NCBI GenBank assembly: GCA_964503595.1
Contig: CAZDAM010000046.1
Coordinates: 1 to 26,588 of the forward strand
DNA from: CAZDAM01 sp964503595
GTDB taxonomy: Bacteria > Muiribacteriota > UBA6191
Reading direction: 5' to 3'
DNA: 26,588 nt
Part shown: one piece after another, positions 7,352-13,988 of the stretch
Layout of the letters: each line of letters starts with the position of its first letter
Position numbering within the stretch: the first letter of the stretch is position 1
Notes under the pieces: model-generated
What the model was told of the DNA's origin: nothing
The model's input: the letters and a program-made list of their open reading frames with translations, nothing else
Databases searched by the model: none
Program-made: the position numbers and the translations under genes

Positions 7352-7816
7352 ATGCAATCCAAACCCGCCATTGTTTTTTTGAACGAACCGGACAATAGTG
7401 AAACAAACTGGGACCTTAAAGTCCGGGAGTCTCTCAGTGGCAACTATGATGTCATGATTGCTTCCAGCTTAAACGAACTTAAGGTTCACCATCAGGAACG
7501 CAAGGCTCTCGCCATTCTGGTATCCATTCTGCCTCCTCACGGCAAAGGTTACGAGTGGATCGAAGCCCTGCGGGAAGACAAGTCGTGGGATGATCTGCCA
7601 ATTCTGGCCGTAGTTTCCAGCCCAAGCTCAGCTACTCGCTGCGTTCTCTATCGCTACGGGGCCGATGCCATTATTGGCAGGGATGAAGATCTTGAAATTC
7701 TCTGCCAGATGACTTCAAAACTGATCCGGGATTCCCGGTTTGTCACCCAGCTCAAGGAAACCCTGGAAAAACGATCCTGCGATATCTACGTGGAAAGTAC
7801 CGAAATCATGGTCTGA
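7352..7816 (+). CDS. Degenerate response-regulator receiver-domain protein
   Basis: This 154-residue protein has the alternating beta/alpha pattern of a receiver domain. Blocks are KPAIVFLNE (beta1), YDVMIASSLNEL, ALAILVSILPPHGKGYEWIEALRED (beta3-alpha3), LPILAVVSS (beta4) and RYGADAIIGRDEDLEIL (beta5-alpha5). The residues that make a receiver work are absent: the acidic pocket after beta1 is replaced, the phospho-acceptor Asp after beta3 is replaced in VSILPP, and the Lys after beta5 is not present in IIGR. It is therefore probably a phosphorylation-independent pseudo-receiver, with no output domain. It stands alone, divergent from the exported Trp/Pro-rich gene, and its stop lies one base from the stop of the convergent gene. 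Confidence 0.65.
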   Translation: MQSKPAIVFLNEPDNSETNWDLKVRESLSGNYDVMIASSLNELKVHHQERKALAILVSILPPHGKGYEWIEALREDKSWDDLPILAVVSSPSSATRCVLYRYGADAIIGRDEDLEILCQMTSKLIRDSRFVTQLKETLEKRSCDIYVESTEIMV

Positions 7817-7835
7817 TTCACTTCTGATCAGACCA
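7809..7835. terminator. Shared hairpin spanning two convergent stop codons
   Basis: TGGTCTGAT (7809-7817) and ATCAGACCA (7827-7835) are perfect 9-base inverted arms around a 9-base loop. The hairpin contains the TGA of the plus gene (7814-7816), and its loop holds the TGA of the minus gene (7818-7820). There is no T-tract on either side, so it is a stem-loop that could protect or terminate both messages rather than a textbook intrinsic terminator. Confidence 0.45.
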
Positions 7836-8417
7836 ATCCGGATGGGGTAAAGATATCGGAAGTCCACGATTTTTTGTCAGGCTCCTTTTTTCACAGCCGG
7901 CATTTTTCAGCCGGATCTGAACCTTGATGAAAGAACTTTTTTCAGTTGCTGCCAGAAAGGCTTCGGAATCTTCAAAACACCACCAGAGCCCATCGGCCTG
8001 TATTTCGGCGTGGACTTCCTGTGGCAGGGATTTCTGATAATCCAAAAGCCATTCCATGGCACTCCCCTTAAAAATCCTGGAATTGCCAAAAGGGAACTCA
8101 ACGACCAGCTGGATCAGACTCTGATCCTTGGCATGGTAAATCCAGAACCGCTGTTCTTCTTCCATCACCACCCGACTAAAGCAGGTTCGAACCGTTTGAT
8201 CCTGCAAAGGAACCTGAAAACAGGTTTTACGAATCTTTTTGGATTCTGTCAAAAGGATGTCCGCACAATAATCCTGATGACATCCCAGCTTCTGCACATT
8301 ACCAAGCCTCTCCCAAAGAAAGGGTTTGGCAAACGGGGCAATTGCTTCTTCAAGAGGACTCGCCCCCAGAAACGAAATGCAAAGCAGGCTAGCAAAGAGT
8401 TGTCGCCAGACCACCAA
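7818..8417 (-). CDS. Exported Cys-containing hypothetical protein
   Basis: I do not recognise this 199-residue protein. The frame is open to 8486, but the best start is TTG at 8417, because AAGGAG lies 7 bases before it and the product then begins directly with a signal peptide (about MVVWRQLFASLLCISFLGAS). The mature part has several cysteines (GCHQDYCAD, KTCFQV, RTCFSR, WWCFED, AGCEKR) and a beta-rich pattern, so disulphides in the periplasm are likely. It overlaps the end of sdaA by 29 bases on the same strand, so the two are probably cotranscribed and coupled, although no functional link is evident. Confidence 0.65.
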   Translation of the reverse strand: MVVWRQLFASLLCISFLGASPLEEAIAPFAKPFLWERLGNVQKLGCHQDYCADILLTESKKIRKTCFQVPLQDQTVRTCFSRVVMEEEQRFWIYHAKDQSLIQLVVEFPFGNSRIFKGSAMEWLLDYQKSLPQEVHAEIQADGLWWCFEDSEAFLAATEKSSFIKVQIRLKNAGCEKRSLTKNRGLPISLPHPDWSDQK

Positions 8418-9750
8418 GAGAAGTCTCCTTGTATTTTTCCGACATATCACTGCCGGTTTCGCGCATGGTGTCCACACATGCGTCAAAACTGATCAGATGA
8501 ACCCCATCGCTTAAAAGAGCCAGGTTGGCCGAGTTGATCGCTGTGCCCGCTGCAATTGCGTTTCTTTCGATGCAAGGCACCTGAACCAGGCCCATGACCG
8601 GGTCACAGGTTAAACCAAGATGATGTTCCAAAGCAGCTTCAGCAGCAGATTCAATCTGGGAACTGGTCCCATCATTCAGAAATGCTGCTGCTGCTGCTGC
8701 CATGGCACAGGCTGTTCCCACTTCGCCCTGGCAACCAACTTCCGCTCCACTGATACTGGCCCGATCGACCACAATCGAACCGAAGAGTCCGGCAACCATC
8801 AAGGCATCGGCGAGCTGGGAAGAGTTCAGTTCCAAAGAGTCTCTGAGCATGCCCAGAACTCCAGGAACCACTCCACAGGCTCCGCAGGTCGGTGCCGTGA
8901 TGATCCGTCCTCCGGCAGCATTCTCCTCGGAGACTGCCAGAGCATAGATATTGGCCTTAGCCAGAGCCGGAACAGCGTTCTTGAGTTTGCTTGACTGCTC
9001 TTCGTAGCGCTTCAGGGTCTGCTGAGCTCTACGACGTGCCCTCAAACGTCCAGGCAGCATCCCCTCGGTTGCAAGACCACGCTGAATCGCTTCATCCATG
9101 ACTTCCCAAAGCTCAATCAGTTTCTGGTGGATTTCCTCCCGCGAAAGGCCCCCTAGCAGGGTCTCCTGGGCATAGGCCCAGTCAAGAAGACTGATGCCCG
9201 CTTCTTCACACTCCCGTATGATTCTGAGCATGGACAGTTTTTCCTGGGAAGCTCCCTTCTGGGCCGCACAAACCGCCCTCTCTTCCTCCTCAATTGCCCC
9301 CCCGCCAATCGAACACCAGGTCTGGGAGAAAACCGCCTGGCCACCCTCATAAGCCTCAAAACGGGCTGTATTGGGATGTTTCAGACCTTTCAGGGTTTTC
9401 TCGAAATGAACAAAGCCTTCTTCCGTCCTTTCCACCAGATGATCGGAAAACCAGATTCCCCTGTTTCGAAGCACCTCAGCCGTCGCATTCTGAATTGCAT
9501 CAATCTGGGAATGAACAGGGTGAAGACCGCTTAATCCGGCAAGAATCGCATTGGGGGTAAGATGCCCTTCTCCCGTAAGTGCCAGGCTCCCCAGAAGGGT
9601 AACTTTGATACTTTCCGGACACAGAGACTTCTCAAGCAGTTTCTTTCTGAATTCAAGAGCCATCAGCATCGGACCCAGCGTGTGGGATGAAGAAGGACCG
9701 ATACCAACTTTCAAAAGGTCAAAGACGGAGCGTTTGATCATGAGTTCCAT
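8389..9750 (-). CDS. sdaA: L-serine ammonia-lyase, iron-sulfur-dependent, single-chain
   Basis: This enzyme converts L-serine to pyruvate and ammonia using an oxygen-sensitive 4Fe-4S cluster. The 453-residue chain fuses the beta domain (SVFDLLKVGIGPSSSHTLGP at residues 8-27) and the alpha domain (TAPTCGACGVVPGVLG near 285-300). Likely cluster cysteines are C340 (GAEVGCQGE), C382 (GLTCDPVMG) and C393 (QVPCIERN). The final residue is Cys453 (LATTLC), as in the Legionella enzyme, where the C-terminal Cys inserts into the active site and binds the catalytic iron. A six-Ala run near 350-356 corresponds to a short GCT repeat at 8684-8701. It is divergent from the CoaD-like gene, with only 35 bases between starts. 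An alternative start is M4. It fits the amino-acid-catabolising theme with kal/kce. Confidence 0.92.
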   Translation of the reverse strand: MELMIKRSVFDLLKVGIGPSSSHTLGPMLMALEFRKKLLEKSLCPESIKVTLLGSLALTGEGHLTPNAILAGLSGLHPVHSQIDAIQNATAEVLRNRGIWFSDHLVERTEEGFVHFEKTLKGLKHPNTARFEAYEGGQAVFSQTWCSIGGGAIEEEERAVCAAQKGASQEKLSMLRIIRECEEAGISLLDWAYAQETLLGGLSREEIHQKLIELWEVMDEAIQRGLATEGMLPGRLRARRRAQQTLKRYEEQSSKLKNAVPALAKANIYALAVSEENAAGGRIITAPTCGACGVVPGVLGMLRDSLELNSSQLADALMVAGLFGSIVVDRASISGAEVGCQGEVGTACAMAAAAAAFLNDGTSSQIESAAEAALEHHLGLTCDPVMGLVQVPCIERNAIAAGTAINSANLALLSDGVHLISFDACVDTMRETGSDMSEKYKETSLGGLATTLC

Positions 9751-9785
9751 GCCTTCAGGATATCACCTGGGGTAGAATCCAGGAC

Positions 9786-10469
9786 ATGCATTCTCAATCC
9801 TTTGATCCCGTAAAACTTTCCCTGCTGACTCCGGCTTCATCGTTTCAGGAACTCTGGCAGGCTTTGCAGGCCGATCTGAAGGCTCACTCCAACCAGGACT
9901 GGAAAGAGTTAAAAACTCAGGCCGTTGCCTTTCTTCAGAAAACCGAATGGCTGCAACCGCTTGCGGAAATCCTGACAACCTGGCAGCCACGCATTGCCAT
10001 CTACCCCGGCTCCTTCAATCCCTTCCACCTGGGACATTTGAATATCCTGCACAAAGCCGATGAGATGTTTGATCGGGTGATTGTGGCAGTTGGTCTGAAC
10101 CCCCAGAAAAATCAGGCTGGAGAAATGCCCCAGGTGGAAGAGCTTCGTACCCTCCTGCCAACCTATCAGGTCGTGGCATATCGCGGTTTCCTGACTGATT
10201 TTCTGGCCAGCTTTCCATATGAGCTGACCATCATCCGGGGACTCCGAAACGGCTACGATCTGGAATATGAACTCAATCAGCTCCGTTTTATTGAGGACAT
10301 GTCCGAATCAGAAGTCCGCATGTGTTTCATTCCCTGTGATCGGGAATACAGCTATCTTTCCAGTACCGCCCTGCGTTCCATGTCGCGTTTTGGACTGAAA
10401 AGAGAGAAGACCTATCTCCCCCATTCCGAAAAGCACGCGACCCGCCGTAAAACCACTCGCTCATCATAG
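9786..10469 (+). CDS. Phosphopantetheine adenylyltransferase-like nucleotidyltransferase with N-terminal extension
   Basis: Residues 70-205 match the CoaD fold, which joins AMP to 4'-phosphopantetheine in CoA synthesis. Blocks are IAIYPGSFNPFHLGH (HxGH at 81-84), FDRVIVAVGLNPQKN, a short Phe-rich substrate helix FLTDFLASF, TIIRGLRNGYDLEYELNQ, and EYSYLSSTALRSM where CoaD has the ISSS motif. The usual protein is about 160 residues; here 68 extra helical residues precede the domain and the tail is basic (KHATRRKTTRSS). The ATG at 9786 is the only good start, with a weak CCAGGA ahead of it. It may be the housekeeping CoaD or a paralogue acting on another substrate; the extension favours caution. 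Its 3' end overlaps the convergent GNAT gene by 58 bases. Confidence 0.75.
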   Translation: MHSQSFDPVKLSLLTPASSFQELWQALQADLKAHSNQDWKELKTQAVAFLQKTEWLQPLAEILTTWQPRIAIYPGSFNPFHLGHLNILHKADEMFDRVIVAVGLNPQKNQAGEMPQVEELRTLLPTYQVVAYRGFLTDFLASFPYELTIIRGLRNGYDLEYELNQLRFIEDMSESEVRMCFIPCDREYSYLSSTALRSMSRFGLKREKTYLPHSEKHATRRKTTRSS

Positions 10470-10903
10470 TAGGAGGATTTTTCTTCAATCCGTTGATGGC
10501 GAAACAGTTTTTTCAAAAGACCAACACTGGGAAGATTGAAAAGATCGGCTTCGGCCTGAACCTGCTGAAGGTCCATTCCTGCATTTTTTACAAACCTGAT
10601 GATGGCCTCCTGCATCAGGCCCTGGCCCCGAAACTGTGCCCCCAAAGCAAACTCCAGCCGGCCTTCTGTTGACACCAGGACATACCCGCAGGGCCGGGGG
10701 CAGCAAAGCACGCGAAAATCAGAATATAGATCGGAAGCAATCGCAAGCCAGTTTCCCAGATCCTCTGTCCGCGGATTCTGAATCAGAAGAGGCAGAAAAC
10801 GCAGGACGGCCTGATCCTGAAGAGCTTCAAAGAGGGCTGGAGCCATATTCTGGTGGGGCCTGACCAAACGCAGACTTTTTACAGATTGAGGGGGAAACTC
10901 CAT
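10412..10903 (-). CDS. GNAT-family N-acetyltransferase (RimJ/RimL-like)
   Basis: The 163-residue protein shows the RimJ/RimL-type GNAT layout. It opens SLRLVRPHQNMAPALFEAL. The acetyl-CoA binding motif A is FALGAQFRGQGLMQEAI (about residues 84-100), and FNLPSVGLLKKLFRH fits the NxxSxxLLxKLGF motif. It transfers an acetyl group to an unknown amine, possibly a protein N-terminus or an amino compound. The start lies 25 bases inside the upstream propeller-like gene, so it is translationally coupled as the last member of a three-gene minus-strand set. The last 58 bases are antisense to the end of the CoaD-like gene. Confidence 0.8.
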   Translation of the reverse strand: MEFPPQSVKSLRLVRPHQNMAPALFEALQDQAVLRFLPLLIQNPRTEDLGNWLAIASDLYSDFRVLCCPRPCGYVLVSTEGRLEFALGAQFRGQGLMQEAIIRFVKNAGMDLQQVQAEADLFNLPSVGLLKKLFRHQRIEEKSSYYDERVVLRRVACFSEWGR

Positions 10904-11817
10904 AGTTCAAGCTCTGCCTGATCCCCATTGTTGGATCGAATCGGCAGCAGAAGAGCCCGGTTTTTCGAAAGAGCCGGCGGGCGCATTTCCCAGTCCGGAA
11001 GCTGACCTTTGGGATTTCTGACCCGGAGCAGCTTGCCCGACCAGTCATAAAGTCTGATTTCATGCAGGGAAGTCCGGGCTTCAGAGCCGCGGTAAATTGC
11101 CAGGGCGACCGAATCCGGAGTCGCACTTAAGATCTTGATCCCGGCCAGATCCGTAACCGGCCCCACCTTGAATGCGGATTCAAAACCCTTTCCATTGAAG
11201 CGGGTAACCTCAAAGGAACCCAAATCGGCAGAATCCGCAATCGCGGCACAGTATTGTCGGGAAAAACAGGTTGGCAACGCCGGTAAAGATGCAGCCAGAG
11301 TTGTCGTCTTCAGGACAGCTTTAGAAGTTTCTTCAAAATGCAGAATCCTTCCCTGCATGGAATCCACTATCATGAGACCACCCGAAACCTGGATCAACTG
11401 CTCGGGCAAAGTCGGTCCCAGATCCTTTACCTGTACTACCATCCATTCCGAATCATGATATTTCAAAAACCTGGATCCAAGATCATCCCAGACAAAGAGA
11501 CGACCCGGTGAACCCGTTGCCAGAACCAGCATGGATTCCTGATCTTCGAGAATTCCCGGATAAGGGATTTCTCTTAAAAGCCGACCATCCTCCGACAGAA
11601 TCGCAATCCGGCCTTTCTGATTATCAAGAAAGCCGTAAGCTTCTGGCAGGGAAAACCATCCACGGGGGCCTTCTTCCCAAAGCTCAAGAGTATCCGTCAG
11701 TATGTTCTCAACTTCATCCACCTTAAGGCCGAGAAATTCGGGTTTTTCTCCAAAAGGAAAACTGATGGCCGATACAGAAGAAAGACTCAGAATCAAACAG
11801 AGAATCAGTTTCAGCAC
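10879..11817 (-). CDS. Exported propeller-like hypothetical protein
   Basis: A Sec signal peptide (MLKLILCLILSLSSVSA) is followed by about 295 residues with repeated beta-strand patterns. Examples are KGRIAILSEDGRLLREI, GRLFVWDDLGSRFLKYH, GGLMIVDSMQGRILHF and EIRLYDWSGKLLRVRNP, recalling the NHL or quinoprotein-like blades of a beta-propeller. No enzymatic motif is visible. The start codon is GTG at 11817, with AAAGGA 7 bases ahead that overlaps the stop of the upstream C39-like gene, so the two are coupled. It is probably a periplasmic or surface protein working with the peptidase-like neighbour, but that is inference from the operon. Confidence 0.7.
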   Translation of the reverse strand: MLKLILCLILSLSSVSAISFPFGEKPEFLGLKVDEVENILTDTLELWEEGPRGWFSLPEAYGFLDNQKGRIAILSEDGRLLREIPYPGILEDQESMLVLATGSPGRLFVWDDLGSRFLKYHDSEWMVVQVKDLGPTLPEQLIQVSGGLMIVDSMQGRILHFEETSKAVLKTTTLAASLPALPTCFSRQYCAAIADSADLGSFEVTRFNGKGFESAFKVGPVTDLAGIKILSATPDSVALAIYRGSEARTSLHEIRLYDWSGKLLRVRNPKGQLPDWEMRPPALSKNRALLLPIRSNNGDQAELELWSFPLNL

Positions 11818-11827
11818 ATTCTATCCT

Positions 11828-13018
11828 TTAGCGCTTGATGTCTACCGAAAAACCCCGCCAGATCCGGCGAAAGTTGCTCGAAGACATGACTCCCCTGCGA
11901 CCGGTCGCCGGGTCGTTGATAATAACATCTCCATCCCCCTGAACACCTACAACAACCATGACATGGCCGTTTGTGTTGTAGGAACGCCCATTCTGATAAC
12001 TGATTCTTCCCTGCACCGAAACAATCTGGGGTCTGCCCTGGGAAACCGCTGTTCTCAATGACTGAATCGAAGAATTCCAGACAATTGAGGAATTGGCAAA
12101 GCCACTTCTCTTAGCCATTTCCACCATGGGTTGGTAGCTGGCTCCCGCTCCGCGAATGTAAATCTGCCCCCGGGCTGTGCTCGAACGAATCTCTTCACCG
12201 GTACGTGGATGCGTCAAAGCCCAGTAGTCACGGGAACGATTGACCCCCCAGTAGCTCATGACCATCTGAAAGGAAGTCGGCCCGCAGTAAGCCTGGGGCC
12301 GCCAGGAGTTTCCGTCGGGTGAATGGGAGTCCCTACCCCTCTGAGCATACTCGGGAACACTGCGGATTTCATAGCCTCCCCCATCCAGTCGAGCAACAGC
12401 TCCTCCCACGGCTTCGGATGGAGTGGTTGCGCTGGGAGGAGTCGAATCCGTGTCCAGAACATCTGTTTCTCTACCGGAAATATCCTGATACGAACCGGCA
12501 TCAAATTCAAGGTAACTGCTGTAAAGATAACCTTCCGTACCGTTGGCATTGACCCTGGTCCAGTTGCCTTCTCTGGAGAGAACTTCCACTCTGGTACCGT
12601 TTCGAAGAGTTCTCAGGATTCTTCCGTTCGGGGACTGCCTGAGGTTCAGGCCGCTGCGGGCCGTAACATGGGCAATGTGCATCCGGGCCGGCTGCACAGC
12701 CCGATCAAAAGTCTCCGGAAGAACAATCTTATACCAGCTGTCGGCCTGGGAGAGGACCCGGAACTGATCGCCGGATTTGGCTACATTCATGATGGAATAG
12801 TCGGTGGACGGGCCGATTCTGAGATTGCTGAACCGCTGTCTTACAGTCGCCATACCCCGGCTTACACTGATCTGGGAGCGGTGAATATAGGCTGTCAGCT
12901 CTGTAACTGGGGCGTTGATTTGGCCCCCAGTGGTTTCAATCCCACTGAAAAGGTCGTTGGCAAAAGAATGTGGCAGAAGACAACACAGTACAAAAATTAT
13001 TTTAAACAGAGCTGTCAT
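11828..13018 (-). CDS. Exported SH3b-C39-like cysteine peptidase
   Basis: A signal peptide (residues 1-20, ending HSFA) leads into two bacterial SH3 domains at about 58-113 (SNLRIGPSTDYSIMNVAKSG) and 115-172 (SGLNLRQSPNGRILRTL), which usually bind peptidoglycan or peptide. A Ser/Thr-rich linker leads to a C39-like papain-fold domain at about 220-396. Likely catalytic residues are C245 in AYCGPTSFQMV, H352 in TNGHVMVVVG and D369 in INDPATG. The function is probably cleavage of a wall or envelope peptide outside the cytoplasmic membrane; it is not an ABC transporter-fused bacteriocin leader peptidase, since no membrane or ATPase part is present. GAGGGA precedes the ATG. It heads the set with the propeller-like and GNAT genes. 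Confidence 0.83.
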   Translation of the reverse strand: MTALFKIIFVLCCLLPHSFANDLFSGIETTGGQINAPVTELTAYIHRSQISVSRGMATVRQRFSNLRIGPSTDYSIMNVAKSGDQFRVLSQADSWYKIVLPETFDRAVQPARMHIAHVTARSGLNLRQSPNGRILRTLRNGTRVEVLSREGNWTRVNANGTEGYLYSSYLEFDAGSYQDISGRETDVLDTDSTPPSATTPSEAVGGAVARLDGGGYEIRSVPEYAQRGRDSHSPDGNSWRPQAYCGPTSFQMVMSYWGVNRSRDYWALTHPRTGEEIRSSTARGQIYIRGAGASYQPMVEMAKRSGFANSSIVWNSSIQSLRTAVSQGRPQIVSVQGRISYQNGRSYNTNGHVMVVVGVQGDGDVIINDPATGRRGVMSSSNFRRIWRGFSVDIKR

Positions 13019-13061
13019 GGATATCCCTCAGGCCTTCCGTGCATTCAGAGACAACGGTTGC

Positions 13062-13090
13062 TAAAATAACTTAGGGGCATACTTATTTTA
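13062..13090. promoter_or_regulatory. Inverted repeat between divergent genes, candidate operator
   Basis: TAAAATAA (13062-13069) and TTATTTTA (13083-13090) are perfect 8-base inverted arms with a 13-base spacer. They lie midway in the 97-base gap between the C39-like gene (minus) and the HDOD gene (plus). The site could bind a dimeric regulator and control both directions. The arms are pure A/T, so chance is a real alternative. Confidence 0.35.
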
Positions 13091-13115
13091 ACGAAAATCA
13101 GCCGAGTGTAAATCC

Positions 13116-13988
13116 ATGTCTATGCAAAAACCGGATCTTCATTTTATTCTGGAATCGACCAAAGACCTGTCAAGTTTCCCCCACACTTTGATTAAGGTTC
13201 TGGAAGCATCTCAGAAACCGCGTTCCTCCGCATCCGATCTGGAAGAATCCATTGAAACAGATCCGGCCCTCACTGCCAGAATCCTTTCGGCCGCCAATTC
13301 TGCTTTCCGTCCTGGCGTGCAGTCCGTCACAAGTGTCCGCCAGGCTGTCGTGAGACTCGGCTTCAAACGTGTTCAGGAACTGGCTCTAGGGGCAATTGTC
13401 GCCAGTATTTTCCGTTCCAAAGGAGAAGTTGGACGCTACAGCCGCCAAGGGCTCTGGGAACATTGCGTGGCGACTGGCATCGCCTGCCGCATGATCGCCG
13501 ACCGCTGCCCTCTTGAAATCGGCGACTGGGCTTTCAGTGCCGGAATTCTCCACAACATCGGAATCCTCATTCTGGATCAGGGAGCTCATGACTGTTTTAT
13601 CCAGATTCAGGAAGATCCGGCCCTGGAATTTGAAAATCTGCACGAAGTGGAAAATTCTCATCTCGGCTTCAATCATCAGGATATCGGCCTGATTCTTCTC
13701 GGGAACTGGGGGCTTCCACTCCCCCTGACTGTGGCGGCAGGCTGGCATCATCGACCTTCTGATGCTCCGGATCATGCCGATGCAGCCAGCCTGACCCACC
13801 TTGCCCATGCCATGGTGCATTCAATTGGTATTGGCTATATCGAAGATTCCGGAATCCAGGCAAATCATATGCGTCATTCCCTGCATACCCTTGGACTTGA
13901 ATTTGAGGATGCCCGCATCCTGCTTGAAGACCTTCCTTCTGAAATCGAAAAAAACCGGACATTGTTTCTGGTAGGAGGAAGTCGATGA
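13116..13988 (+). CDS. HDOD-domain signalling protein
   Basis: HDOD domains resemble HD phosphohydrolases but lack the metal-binding residues, and act in signalling, often beside two-component proteins. The 290-residue protein shows DLSSFPHTLIKVLEAS, the helix LEESIETDPALTARILSAANS, SVRQAVVRLGFKRVQELAL, WEHCVATGIACRMIAD and GILHNIGILIL (HN in place of HD). ENSHLGFNHQDIGLILLGNWGLP and AAGWHHRPSDAP follow. The start may be ATG 13116 or 13122. Its stop overlaps the start of the downstream hybrid kinase in an ATGA junction, with GGAGGA close before it, so the two proteins are made together and probably act in the same pathway. Confidence 0.87.
   Translation: MSMQKPDLHFILESTKDLSSFPHTLIKVLEASQKPRSSASDLEESIETDPALTARILSAANSAFRPGVQSVTSVRQAVVRLGFKRVQELALGAIVASIFRSKGEVGRYSRQGLWEHCVATGIACRMIADRCPLEIGDWAFSAGILHNIGILILDQGAHDCFIQIQEDPALEFENLHEVENSHLGFNHQDIGLILLGNWGLPLPLTVAAGWHHRPSDAPDHADAASLTHLAHAMVHSIGIGYIEDSGIQANHMRHSLHTLGLEFEDARILLEDLPSEIEKNRTLFLVGGSR

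Noticed and set aside
8684..8701. GCT triplet run, possible phase-variable microsatellite
   Set aside because: It encodes an Ala run within a helix of sdaA. Triplet changes would keep frame and six units are too few to suggest phase variation.
12323..13069. Plus-strand open frame of 248 codons
   Set aside because: It is antisense to the SH3b/C39 gene, whose signal peptide and catalytic residues are clear.
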